Shown here piece by piece: positions 15,729 to 23,301 of a stretch of 25,376 nt of DNA (its first letter is position 1; each line of letters begins with the position of its first letter). Below the pieces are notes generated by a model. It had not been told where the DNA came from, ran no database searches, and worked only from the letters and a program-made list of their open reading frames with translations. Both the position numbers and the translations under genes were made by a program. This DNA is from JAFGMQ01 sp036733345 (lineage in GTDB: Bacteria > Desulfobacterota > DSM-4660 > Desulfatiglandales > Desulfatiglandaceae). The stretch covers positions 1 through 25,376 of the forward strand of contig DAINAR010000043.1 in NCBI GenBank assembly GCA_036733345.1, in the 5' to 3' direction.

Positions 15729-16247
15729 TCAAGGATTGAAACCCAGTCCTGTAAATCGTTCAAGATATGCCTCTTTTACAAACCATTCGCCGTCAGCCTT
15801 TATGACCTTCAGTTTGAAGCGGTAAAGGTCTGCGTTTTCTCCAACCTTTTCCAGCCACTCCCCGGGATTTTTGTAGATTCCTTCAAGTTCCGGCAAAGAT
15901 TGATTCTTTCTGAGAATTAGAAAGGGAACTGTCACAGTCGGCCTGCCATCCTCGGGTTCAAGGTCGATATCCGGCTCGGGATGGATTACCTTCAGTTCCC
16001 CGTAGTAATTGAAGGCCATGAAGAGGACCCTTTTTGCGTCCCTGCTGTCCAGGTTGCCGGGATATGCCCTGAAATCTTCAGTGGCAAGGGCCATGATTTC
16101 TCCGATTTCATGTTTCTCTGCCAGACTGGCAGCCTTTTCCACCAGTTCTATCAGGGCCTTTTCATCATCCCCGGGAGAACATGATATAAAGGAAAGCATG
16201 ACTGCACATAACATAAATGCTATCGCTGCACTAAATCGTTTTGCCAT
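15729..16247 (-). CDS. Small lipoprotein of unknown function (possible NTF2/SnoaL-like fold)
   Basis: This is a predicted lipoprotein of 172 residues. The N-terminus is a signal of type KRF followed by a hydrophobic stretch, ending in SFISC with C23 and Ser at +2; the -3 residue is Phe, so the lipobox is imperfect. The mature part begins with a helix (DEKALIELVEKAASLAEKHE) and then shows the alternating strands of an NTF2/SnoaL-like cone (PTVTVPFLILR; FKLKVIKADGEWFVKEAYLE). That last pattern is common in calcium/calmodulin-kinase-association-like domains, but the assignment is tentative. I recognise no catalytic residues. GAGGTG stands 8 nt before ATG 16247. The radical SAM gene upstream on the same strand ends 69 nt before it. 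Confidence 0.75.
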   Translation of the reverse strand: MAKRFSAAIAFMLCAVMLSFISCSPGDDEKALIELVEKAASLAEKHEIGEIMALATEDFRAYPGNLDSRDAKRVLFMAFNYYGELKVIHPEPDIDLEPEDGRPTVTVPFLILRKNQSLPELEGIYKNPGEWLEKVGENADLYRFKLKVIKADGEWFVKEAYLERFTGLGFNP

Positions 16248-16316
16248 TTATGCAACACCTCGTTTTGCTGCTATCTTAAGGGATTTATTTCCAAGGATAT
16301 CAATTAAATATTCATT

Positions 16317-17591
16317 CTACATGATACAGTCCGGATGATCTTTGATCCATTCATCCACTGTTTTCTTAAGCCACTCCTGAAGCCCTTTAACAATATAGAA
16401 TTTCGGTATGAGCAGGTCGTCATTATGGCTGATAATGCCTTCCATAGATGCAGTCTTTGCAAGTTTCGTGTCAGGATAGATCCTGATTCCGAGAGTCAGC
16501 ATAGTAGATTCGAGATCAAGTGAATCGACAAAATACAGGCTTTCCATCACTGAATCCTCATTTTCGCCCGGTCCACCGAGGAGCAAAAAGCCCATTCTCC
16601 GGATGCCATAATCCGCAGTTATGCTGGAAGCGCGAAGGATGTCCCGCCGGGTGAACCTCTTATTCATCTCTTTCAGTATCCTGTCACACCCGCTTTCAAA
16701 ACCGAGGCTTATTTCACTGCAGCCTGCATTTTTCATTGCTTTAATCAGGGTTTCATTGATATTGCCTGGATAGAGTATGCAGCGCCATTCTACGTCAAGG
16801 GAGACTTCGCAAATAAGATTGCACAGGGACAGCGCGTAGGATGGCGGCAGGTTGAATATACTGTCAACAAAATAAAAGCGGTGGAACCCGGCCTCAACAC
16901 ATTTTGCAAGCCATTCGACAACAGACTCAGGGGAACGTCTGCGTATAATATTCCCTTCGATGTTTGAGGTAGAGCAGTAACTGCAATTCATAGGGCATCC
17001 CCGCCTCGTTTGAACAGGAAGCCAGAACCCTTCTTCCTTATAGACCTTTGCCGAAAAAAGGTCCATTTCCGGCATATGAAATCTGTCCAGGGCTTTTTCA
17101 AAGGCCCTGTGCCCCTGAATTCCAATATCGCGGAGATAAAGGCCCGGCAATCCTGAAAGAGAACGGCCATGCTGGAGGCAGTCAAGCAAAGCAGGAAAGC
17201 AGGCTTCACCTTCTCCCTCTATCCCCATATCTGCTCCGAGGTATTTTAAGGCACTTTCGGGAAATATACTGTACCCTGCACCGCCAATTACGACAGGTGC
17301 ACTGGAGAATTTTCTGCATGAACTGATAATTATCCTGGCTTGATCGAGCAGAAATCTCGGGTTTTCCATGCACTGGTCGTCTATGTTTCTAACTGAAATC
17401 CCGATGATGTCCGGAGAAAATGAGTGTATGGAACGTTTGATAGTTTCTTCATGATTGTGACCAGGAAAGAGGTCAACAAGCTCGGCCTCATGTCCTGCTC
17501 TTCGTGTTGCCTCAGTCACACAGGCAAGTCCCAGAGGCATTGTCGGCATGTTAATATATTCCGTATTGGCGGAAATCATCAGCGCTTTCAT
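16317..17591 (-). CDS. B12-binding-domain radical SAM protein
   Basis: This is a radical SAM enzyme with an N-terminal cobalamin-binding-like Rossmann domain (about residues 1-145) and a TIM-barrel SAM domain (about 190-400). The first half has the expected layout, including PLGLACVTEATRRAGHEAEL and PDIIGISVRNIDD, but no DxHxxG motif, so cobalamin may bind base-off without His or not at all. The cluster motif is RRGCPMNCSYC; C199, C203 and C206 (from ATG 17591) form CxxxCxxC. LLLGGPGE at the late barrel is typical of this class. The ATG at 17591 is chosen because AGTGAG lies about 7 nt upstream; a GTG at 17603 would add four residues. The reaction cannot be told from sequence. The KAS III gene is upstream on the same strand, with a gap of 282 bases. 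Confidence 0.88.
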   Translation of the reverse strand: MKALMISANTEYINMPTMPLGLACVTEATRRAGHEAELVDLFPGHNHEETIKRSIHSFSPDIIGISVRNIDDQCMENPRFLLDQARIIISSCRKFSSAPVVIGGAGYSIFPESALKYLGADMGIEGEGEACFPALLDCLQHGRSLSGLPGLYLRDIGIQGHRAFEKALDRFHMPEMDLFSAKVYKEEGFWLPVQTRRGCPMNCSYCSTSNIEGNIIRRRSPESVVEWLAKCVEAGFHRFYFVDSIFNLPPSYALSLCNLICEVSLDVEWRCILYPGNINETLIKAMKNAGCSEISLGFESGCDRILKEMNKRFTRRDILRASSITADYGIRRMGFLLLGGPGENEDSVMESLYFVDSLDLESTMLTLGIRIYPDTKLAKTASMEGIISHNDDLLIPKFYIVKGLQEWLKKTVDEWIKDHPDCIM

Positions 17592-17807
17592 CGTATTTCT
17601 CACTTAACGGGCACCAGTTCAATATATGAAAAGCTGCATTATTGTCCCTTTAAGGGATTGTGATGAAATCTCCTGCATATCAGGATAAGACTTCAACTTT
17701 ATTTTGTAAATGAAATAGAGACGCAAAAGGATAAAGCCACAGGGACACGAGATGATATCATTTCATGGTGCTTAAACTGCATGCCTTTGTGAATCAGGCT
17801 GTCTCGC

Positions 17808-17842
17808 ACAGCAAGAAAGCCGCTTTTTGCTGTAGGTTTTTT
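17808..17842 (+). terminator. Plus-strand hairpin with T-tract (possible terminator or end of a small RNA)
   Basis: ACAGCAA..AAAGC (17808-17820) pairs with GCTTT.TTGCTGT (17822-17833) with one bulged base, followed by AGGTTTTTT ending at 17842. The T-run is on the plus strand, but both neighbouring genes run on the minus strand, so it would end a plus-strand transcript that has no recognised gene. The hairpin could also act downstream of the minus-strand KAS III gene, though without a T-run in that direction. Confidence 0.4.
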
Positions 17843-17873
17843 GAAGGCGGGATCTGAAAGAAAAACCTTTAAC

Positions 17874-18935
17874 TTATGGCATTCTGTATACCACGGAATT
17901 TATATTCATACCTGCACCTACTGAAGCGAAAACGGCAATATCTCCAGTATGAAGTATATGATTATGCAGCTTTCCTTTCTGAAGCAGGTCGAATAGCGTT
18001 GGCAATGTTGCTACCGAACTGTTCCCCAGCCAGGAGATTATCATGGGCATTATACGCTCCGGGATATCCCTGGTTTTGTATAGTTTAAACAGCCTTTTCA
18101 ATATAGCCTCATCCATTTTTTCATTCGCCTGATGAATCAATACCTTTTTAACATCACTTAATGTCAATCCGGCCTTTTCAAGGCTTTCCCTGACCACCAC
18201 CGGTACCGTTTTAACAGCATATTTATAGACTTCGTGGCCTTTCATTTTCAGAAATAACTCATTCCCCTTATGTTCAGGGTTATATGACTTATTAAGATTC
18301 AGCATATCCAGTTCATTGAAGGTATCGGATCTTGTTACATGAGATAGTATTCCGGCATCCTTGTCTGTTGATTCGATTAAAGCCGCCCCTGCACCGTCAG
18401 CATAAATCATACCGTCTATGTCATGAGGGTCATAGATCCTCGAAAGTGTTTCTGAGCCGATCACAAGGACCTTTTTTGCATCGCCGGACTTGATGTAATA
18501 GTCCGCTATTACCATACAATTAAGCCATCCAGGGCATCCAAAGGGAACATCATAGGCAACTGTATAAGGATTTTTTATCCCCAGTTTATATTTTACTCTG
18601 GCCGCAAGAGTTGGAGTCATATCAGATCTTATATTGTCTGCACATATATTACCGAAATTGTGTGCCACCAGTATGTAATCAAGGGTTTCCCTGTCTACCC
18701 CATCCAGTGCCTGTTCAGCCGCCAGGAAAGCTATGTCAGATGTGTTAAGGTTGTCTTCAATATATCTCCTTTCTTTGATGCACGTTATTTCCTGGAATTT
18801 TTCTATTATTTCGGCATTTGACTTTGTAAGTCTTTTGCCGTCAGTGTCATAAAAATCGTGTTTAAGGAAATCCGCGTTGGGCACTTTCAGAGTGGGAATA
18901 TAGCTGCCTGTTTTTGTGATAATTGAATTTGGCAT
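17874..18935 (-). CDS. 3-oxoacyl-ACP synthase III (FabH-like ketoacyl synthase)
   Basis: This condensing enzyme joins an acyl-CoA starter to malonyl-ACP in fatty-acid or polyketide initiation, or acts as an acyltransferase in related pathways. The Cys-His-Asn triad is complete: C134 in FGCPGW, H268 in IHQANEKMD and N305 in LGNSSVAT. At 353 residues it is longer than E. coli FabH (317), with extra sequence at about residues 20-60 and 205-235, as in the FabH-like branch also seen in Bacteroidetes. I used ATG 18935; an upstream in-frame TTG at 18950 would add five residues but has AAGG abutting it. No acpP, fabD or other fab gene is adjacent, so a specialised role is more likely than the main fatty-acid pathway. 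A radical SAM gene is downstream on the same strand. Confidence 0.9.
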   Translation of the reverse strand: MPNSIITKTGSYIPTLKVPNADFLKHDFYDTDGKRLTKSNAEIIEKFQEITCIKERRYIEDNLNTSDIAFLAAEQALDGVDRETLDYILVAHNFGNICADNIRSDMTPTLAARVKYKLGIKNPYTVAYDVPFGCPGWLNCMVIADYYIKSGDAKKVLVIGSETLSRIYDPHDIDGMIYADGAGAALIESTDKDAGILSHVTRSDTFNELDMLNLNKSYNPEHKGNELFLKMKGHEVYKYAVKTVPVVVRESLEKAGLTLSDVKKVLIHQANEKMDEAILKRLFKLYKTRDIPERIMPMIISWLGNSSVATLPTLFDLLQKGKLHNHILHTGDIAVFASVGAGMNINSVVYRMP

Positions 18936-19172
18936 AATAAGGCCAGTCAACCTTTCATTTTATATTTTAGTTTTAGGAAATTTGGCATTCCTATTATTAT
19001 ACAGTTTTAATTGCCTGGATATTCCAAGGTTTTTTTCACCACGAGCCTTTGAAAATCGTTTGCTTTCGACTGATTCCTAGGTTCCATCAGGGCCTTAACA
19101 AGTCAAAGGCTGATTAATCCTCGAAATATTCAATATGCTCCTGTGGCTAAAATCCTTCCCCCTTGCCCTTGA

Positions 19173-19433
19173 ATGGAAGTGACCATATTTAATTTAAAAG
19201 GACTATTCCTTTATTTTAAACAGGTTGGCGATGCTGCGCACACGTTCCCGACAGAGCAGGGTATAGGAACAATCGGAAGGATACAGCCAATGTGGCATGA
19301 AAAGGATTTCATACTATGGGCATTGCAATATGGTACGCCTGTCTACACATGTAATAATTATCTGATGGAGCTCATTCGTGTCATTAATACCTGTTTTGAG
19401 AAACGTGGGCTTTCCATAACAAAAACATTATGA
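19173..19433 (+). CDS. Orphan 86-residue ORF, possibly a gene remnant
   Basis: The frame opens at ATG 19173 without a ribosome site. It carries GDAAHTFP (about residues 19-26), a string matching the FAD/NAD(P)-site 'GDAAH..P' signature of aromatic-ring monooxygenases, but nothing else of that family is recognisable. The remainder (GTIGRIQPMWHEKDFILWAL to the end) has gene-like composition. It may be a decayed fragment, a short unknown protein or a chance frame. It is the only candidate in the 626-base stretch 18936-19561, which otherwise holds the slyD promoter and nothing I can name. Confidence 0.3.
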   Translation: MEVTIFNLKGLFLYFKQVGDAAHTFPTEQGIGTIGRIQPMWHEKDFILWALQYGTPVYTCNNYLMELIRVINTCFEKRGLSITKTL

Positions 19434-19500
19434 AATGTCAATCTTTCACTCATTGTATTGTGTATTTTAAGTGTGCATTTTTTAGATTTTGAAAATTACC

Positions 19501-19528
19501 TTGACCTGAAATTGTATTCTGTTATGCT
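19501..19528 (+). promoter_or_regulatory. Candidate sigma-70 promoter for slyD
   Basis: TTGACC (19501-19506), a 16-nt spacer and TATGCT (19523-19528) lie 34 nt before the slyD ATG; AGGAG at 19551-19555 is its ribosome site with a 6-nt spacer. This is a good motif match in the expected position, not tested. Confidence 0.5.
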
Positions 19529-19561
19529 AACCTAAATTTATTAATTTTAAAGGAGAATTTA

Positions 19562-20053
19562 ATGAAAAAAGTCGAAAGCGGCATGTTTGTGAGCGTCCAT
19601 TACAAGGGAACCCTTGAAAACGGGGAGACATTTGATTCCAGTCATGGAAAACAGCCACTTGAGGTTGAAATAGGTGCAGGACAGTTAATAAAGGGCTTTG
19701 AGAATGCGCTTATGGGTATGTCGGTGAATGAAAAGAAGGCATTTGCCATCGAGGCGGAAGACGCTTATGGTCAAAGAGACGAAAGTCTTATTTATTCTTT
19801 TGCAAAAAAGGATATCCCGGATGATATAGAATTGGAGGCTGGACAGATGGTGAGGCTCAATTCACCGCAAGGGCATCAGATTCCTGCTCAGGTTGTGGAG
19901 GTGAATGATGAGAAGGTCACCGTAGACATGAATCATCCACTTGCAGGCGAAAAATTGAATTTCGAAATTGAAATCATGGGGATCAGCGATATACCGACTC
20001 AGGTATCAACAGGCTGCGGCAGCGGATGCAGTTGTTCCTCGGAATGCTGTTAG
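19562..20053 (+). CDS. slyD: FKBP-type peptidyl-prolyl isomerase SlyD
   Basis: This is a cytoplasmic prolyl cis-trans isomerase and chaperone with a metal-binding tail, known in E. coli to supply nickel to hydrogenase maturation. The FKBP fold is clear from the start: VSVHYKGTLENGETFDSS (residues 10-27), then QPLEVEIGAGQLIKGFENAL. The insert-in-flap chaperone domain spans about residues 70-125. The tail TGCGSGCSCSSECC has six cysteines in 14 residues but only Cys and Ser, whereas E. coli SlyD has many His; binding of a thiophilic or nickel-type ion is inferred. The 163 residues are close to the usual length. It has its own promoter and ribosome site and converges on the cyclophilin gene across the palindrome at 20159-20196. 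Confidence 0.95.
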   Translation: MKKVESGMFVSVHYKGTLENGETFDSSHGKQPLEVEIGAGQLIKGFENALMGMSVNEKKAFAIEAEDAYGQRDESLIYSFAKKDIPDDIELEAGQMVRLNSPQGHQIPAQVVEVNDEKVTVDMNHPLAGEKLNFEIEIMGISDIPTQVSTGCGSGCSCSSECC

Positions 20054-20158
20054 CTGTAAATGCAGAATTGAAATTTTGTTAAAATTTCAAAGCAATTGAT
20101 GCCGGCCCTGCTTGCTTCAGCGGGGATAGTAAGTAAAAACAGAAAAACCTGGATAAAT

Positions 20159-20196
20159 ATTGAAGAACCCGGCAGCCTGCTGCCGGGTTCTTCAAT
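20159..20196. terminator. Bidirectional terminator, perfect 38-nt palindrome
   Basis: An 18-bp perfect inverted repeat (20159-20176 with 20179-20196, core GAAGAACCCGGCAGC) has only two bases between the arms, so in RNA the loop would open to about six nt. It lies between the 3' ends of the convergent slyD (+) and cyclophilin (-) genes, as expected for a two-way terminator. Poly-U follows only weakly (TTCTTCAATT on the plus strand; the reverse complement of the left arm gives the same). Confidence 0.8.
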
Positions 20197-20244
20197 TATG
20201 TGTATAAAAAATCAAAATCATGTAGTATTTCAGCTTATATTCAC

Positions 20245-20853
20245 TTATTTACTATTTGGTGTTATTACCTTGACGGTCATTTCAATCCTTTCAAGAGGAT
20301 TATCTCTGCTGTCCCTCTGCTGAGAAACTATTTTATCAACAGTATCAATGCCTGAAGTCACCTCCCCGAATACCGTATACTGTCCGTCAAGGTGAGGAGC
20401 GTCCGAGACACATATAAAAAATTGAGAGCCGGCACTGTCCGGGTGAGCAGATCTTGCCATGGACAGGATTCCTTTTTTATGAGGTTTATCGTTGAACTCA
20501 GCCTTTACTGTGTACCCGGGGCCGCCCATCCCATGTTTATTTCTGTCCTGATCCCTGGAGTTCGGATCTCCTCCCTGAATCATAAAGCCTGGTATGACCC
20601 GGTGAAAGATTGTGCCGTCGTAAAAGCCTTTTTCTGCAAGGTCAATGAAGTTTTTTACATGATTTGGTGCCAGTTCAGGAAAAAATTTAATCGTAATATC
20701 GCCCAGCCTTGTCTTTATTATTGCATTTGTGTCTTTCATCATTTTAACCTCTTCCTTTGTAAAGGTTTTTTGTCGAATTTCTCCCGAGAATACCTGGGAG
20801 ATGCTGATAGAAAAGAATATAAGGAAAAGAAATGCAACAATTGGTTTTTTCAT
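20245..20853 (-). CDS. Secreted cyclophilin-type peptidyl-prolyl isomerase (PpiA-like)
   Basis: This is a prolyl isomerase of the cyclophilin fold, exported to the periplasm. Residues 1-24 form a signal peptide (KKPIVAFLFLIFFSISIS then a VFSGE cleavage region). The catalytic FHRVIPGFMIQGGDP block, with the Arg that contacts substrate, is at about 84-98. GSQFFICVSDAPHLDGQYTV then gives the rest of the active site; the usual Trp is Tyr here, as in many bacterial forms. At 202 residues it is slightly longer than E. coli PpiA (190). AGGAGA is upstream of ATG 20853. It converges on slyD, so two unrelated prolyl-isomerase families face each other; one is predicted cytoplasmic and the other periplasmic. 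Confidence 0.93.
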   Translation of the reverse strand: MKKPIVAFLFLIFFSISISQVFSGEIRQKTFTKEEVKMMKDTNAIIKTRLGDITIKFFPELAPNHVKNFIDLAEKGFYDGTIFHRVIPGFMIQGGDPNSRDQDRNKHGMGGPGYTVKAEFNDKPHKKGILSMARSAHPDSAGSQFFICVSDAPHLDGQYTVFGEVTSGIDTVDKIVSQQRDSRDNPLERIEMTVKVITPNSK

Positions 20854-21281
20854 TACATTCTCCTTTCAATATCGTGCTGATTTTTATACTTTTTTGAACA
20901 CGGGGTTCTTTAGAAAAACTGTCTCTGGTTATTAAAACATCGTGATGGAGAAGTCAATGGACAAAGTATTTATAATGGTTTAGTCTTTTGGCAGAAAATA
21001 TAAATCAATCCCTGGATTAAGATTGACTCAAAGATTTTCATTATGAATTCAGAAGCAATATTTGAATCCGCCAGAGGCGGACGAGGGTTCGATTCCCCGC
21101 CCCTTGGGGCGTTCAATGCTTTTTAAGATACCCCGCTGCTATGCGGCGGGGTAGTTCATTCTTCATGAATGAAGAGAAAAATACATTTTTACTTATAATG
21201 CTTTCAAAAAAGCGTGCTCTCTGCAGGTGGATGTTATGATTGATACATCCTGGCGGGGAATTTTTAAGCAGGAGAGGTGCT
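20854..21281. other. Intergenic region with repeat copy 2 and methyltransferase promoter
   Basis: This 428-base divergent gap contains the 92-nt repeat at 21065-21156, which stands just upstream of a perfect TATAAT at 21194-21199 that may be the -10 of the methyltransferase; no good -35 is found at the right distance. AGGAGAGG before ATG 21282 is the ribosome site. Nothing else is recognised. Confidence 0.55.
21065..21156. repeat. Dispersed palindromic repeat, copy 2
   Basis: This is the second copy of the 92-nt element at 6859-6950 (same orientation, two mismatches). Modules in order are TCCGCC-aga-GGCGGA, the T-arm-like GGGTTCGATTCCCC, CGCCCC-tt-GGGGCG, a spacer, and an intact third stem TACCCCGCTGC / GCGGCGGGGTA (21129-21139 with 21143-21153, one wobble). 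It sits in the gap upstream of the methyltransferase, not in a coding region, unlike copy 1. Confidence 0.92.
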
Positions 21282-22280
21282 ATGGAAAGAGCAGAAATGA
21301 CGCTTGGCAGGCTTATGGAAATAAGCGGTGCTTACTGGGGGTCATTCGCAGTTCATGCTGCTGTAAAATTAGACATATTTACAATTATCGGTAATGAAGT
21401 TCTGGGTTGCGAGGAAATAGCAAGGCGAATCAAAGGCAATATAAGAGGCGTTGCCACATTGCTGAATGCACTGGCTGCCATGGGTCTCCTTGATAAATCG
21501 GATGATAAATTTGCAAACACCCTGTTTAGTTCGGAATATCTTTGCAGGAGTCTGCCGCAATACATGGGCCATATAATTATGCACTACATGCATCTTGTCG
21601 ATTCATGGCGCAGGCTTGATCAGGCAGTAATCAAAGGTAGACAGACACGTCCCAGATCTTCCATGAGGGGAGAAGAGGAAAGAGAGGCCTTTCTGATGGG
21701 CATGTTTAACATTGCCATGGGTCAGGCCCCTGGGGCTGTCAAGGAGATAGACCTTTCAGGCCGAAAGCATCTTCTGGACCTTGGAGGGGGTCCGGGGACC
21801 TGGGCAATACATTTCTGCCTTGCAAATGACGGACTCAGGGCTACTGTCTTCGATCTTTCCTCAACGCGTCCTTTTGCTGAAAAGACTATTGCAGGGTTTG
21901 GTCTAAGCAAACGGATTGATTTTATGGAAGGTGATTATCATAAAAATAAGATAAAAGGGAAATATGATGTAGCATGGCTGTCTCAGATCCTTCATGGGGA
22001 AGGGCCTGAATCATGCCGCAGGATGATCAGGAAGGCAGTCTCTGTGCTTGAACCTGGCGGACTTATCTTTGTGCACGAGTTTATCCTTAACAATGATATG
22101 GCCGGACCTCTTCATCCCGCACTTTTTTCCTTGAACATGCTGACAGGGACAAAATCAGGCAGGTCCTACTCTGAGGAGCAGATTATGGATATGCTCAGGG
22201 ATGCCGGGGCCATGGATTTGAAGCGCCTGCCTTTTCGTTCTCCCAACGATTCCGGTATCGTGGCAGGAACAATACCTTGA
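21282..22280 (+). CDS. SAM-dependent O-methyltransferase (family-2 / hydroxyneurosporene-type)
   Basis: This is a methyltransferase with the typical two-part layout. An N-terminal winged-helix dimerisation domain (about residues 10-95) carries SGAYWGSFAVHAAVKLDIF and an IRGVATLLNALAAMGLLDK stretch. The C-terminal Rossmann domain has motif I LLDLGGGPGTWAIHF (about 164-178). The relatives methylate hydroxyl groups on natural products or carotenoid or quinone intermediates; the substrate here is unknown. I chose ATG 21282 (332 residues) because AGGAGAGG is 5 nt upstream; an in-frame TTG at 21240 is weaker. No biosynthetic gene cluster surrounds it. It ends 83 bases before the convergent transporter gene, with a terminator-like hairpin at its stop. 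Confidence 0.9.
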   Translation: MERAEMTLGRLMEISGAYWGSFAVHAAVKLDIFTIIGNEVLGCEEIARRIKGNIRGVATLLNALAAMGLLDKSDDKFANTLFSSEYLCRSLPQYMGHIIMHYMHLVDSWRRLDQAVIKGRQTRPRSSMRGEEEREAFLMGMFNIAMGQAPGAVKEIDLSGRKHLLDLGGGPGTWAIHFCLANDGLRATVFDLSSTRPFAEKTIAGFGLSKRIDFMEGDYHKNKIKGKYDVAWLSQILHGEGPESCRRMIRKAVSVLEPGGLIFVHEFILNNDMAGPLHPALFSLNMLTGTKSGRSYSEEQIMDMLRDAGAMDLKRLPFRSPNDSGIVAGTIP

Positions 22281-22318
22281 AGTTGGAATTTACAGAATTA
22301 AACTTCATTCTTTCCTTC
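22278..22318 (+). terminator. Terminator candidate after the methyltransferase
   Basis: Starting inside the stop codon, TGAAGTT (22278-22284) pairs with AACTTCA (22301-22307), and an inner AATT/AATT pairs with small bulges. A pyrimidine-rich run (TTCTTTCCTTC) follows. The stem is imperfect, so this is a modest candidate. Confidence 0.4.
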
Positions 22319-22363
22319 TCAAAAAGTTGCTGCTGATTACATAAAATATTTAAGGAGTGCTAT

Positions 22364-23287
22364 TCAGCAGTCTATTGTTTTCGATGTATTCTGGATTACT
22401 CCCTGTACATCGGCCTTTAGGCTGTTCAATGCTACAATACTCGCAAAGATAATCGAGCCTCCTATCCAGAAGCTTAGTGCAGCAGGGTCTCCAAGAAATA
22501 TAATTCCAAATGAGGCGGTTAAGATTACTTCGCTGGACATGAATACACCGCCTTCCCATCCCCGGCAATAGAAAAAGCCCTGATTCATTAGAAGTTGTGC
22601 GGTCACGGAGGAGAAAATTATTCCAAGAATCATGACCCATTCCATAGGTGTGTAGGGTAATATCGGATTCATAATGAATTTTGGAAGGGATATAATTGCA
22701 CCCATGGTGCAGAAATATAGATAGATTACAACCGGGCCGTTTTTTGCACGGAGCGACCTGATAAGAGTTACAGTAAGACCGGCAAAAACACTGCCTACTA
22801 ATGCCACTGTCTGGCCAAGAAGACCTCCTGAAAGACGGAAATCAAAAATAATTCCTATTCCGACTATGACTGCGGCAATGCACGCAATCTGAAGCCTGCT
22901 GATGCGTTCGCCGAAAATGATAAAGGAGAAGACAGCAGAAAATGCGGGAAATGAATAGAAGATAACTAGCGCTGTAGATAGAGGCAGCATCCGGATCGAT
23001 GTAATAAGACAGATGAATGCAATCGACCCGACGCACCCACGGATAAAGAGAAGTTTTTTGTTATGTCCTTTGAAAGGATTTCTGCGGCGGCCGAAAATAG
23101 CAAGAAGAACTATGAGTCCCCCGAAAAATCTGAAAAACCCAATGTGCCAGACTGTAAACGAGGGGCCCAGAAGCTTGACAAATACATTAAGCAGTGTAAA
23201 CAGTAATGCAGCAGACAGCATGAAGAGCGGTCCTGCAAAAGATGCATCCAGCTGCACCAGGCTTCGGGGTTTTGCCTGATTATCCAT
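22364..23287 (-). CDS. EamA/DMT-family permease
   Basis: This is a drug/metabolite-transporter-superfamily membrane protein with ten predicted helices in two EamA halves (about residues 13-145 and 160-295). Each half starts with a hydrophobic run such as FAGPLFMLSAALLFTLLNVF and LLGQTVALVGSVFAGLTVTL. Family members export metabolites or amino acids; the substrate cannot be told. The 307-residue length is normal. The start at ATG 23287 has AGGAGG 5 nt upstream. The MOT1-like permease gene ends 14 nt upstream on the same strand, so the two are probably one transcript. Confidence 0.9.
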   Translation of the reverse strand: MDNQAKPRSLVQLDASFAGPLFMLSAALLFTLLNVFVKLLGPSFTVWHIGFFRFFGGLIVLLAIFGRRRNPFKGHNKKLLFIRGCVGSIAFICLITSIRMLPLSTALVIFYSFPAFSAVFSFIIFGERISRLQIACIAAVIVGIGIIFDFRLSGGLLGQTVALVGSVFAGLTVTLIRSLRAKNGPVVIYLYFCTMGAIISLPKFIMNPILPYTPMEWVMILGIIFSSVTAQLLMNQGFFYCRGWEGGVFMSSEVILTASFGIIFLGDPAALSFWIGGSIIFASIVALNSLKADVQGVIQNTSKTIDC

Positions 23288-23301
23288 TCCAGCCTCCTTT
23301 T

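Noticed and set aside
20096..20323. Plus-strand ORF spanning the slyD terminator and the cyclophilin 3' end
   Set aside because: It crosses the palindrome and overlaps the opposite-strand cyclophilin end, and it has no family resemblance.
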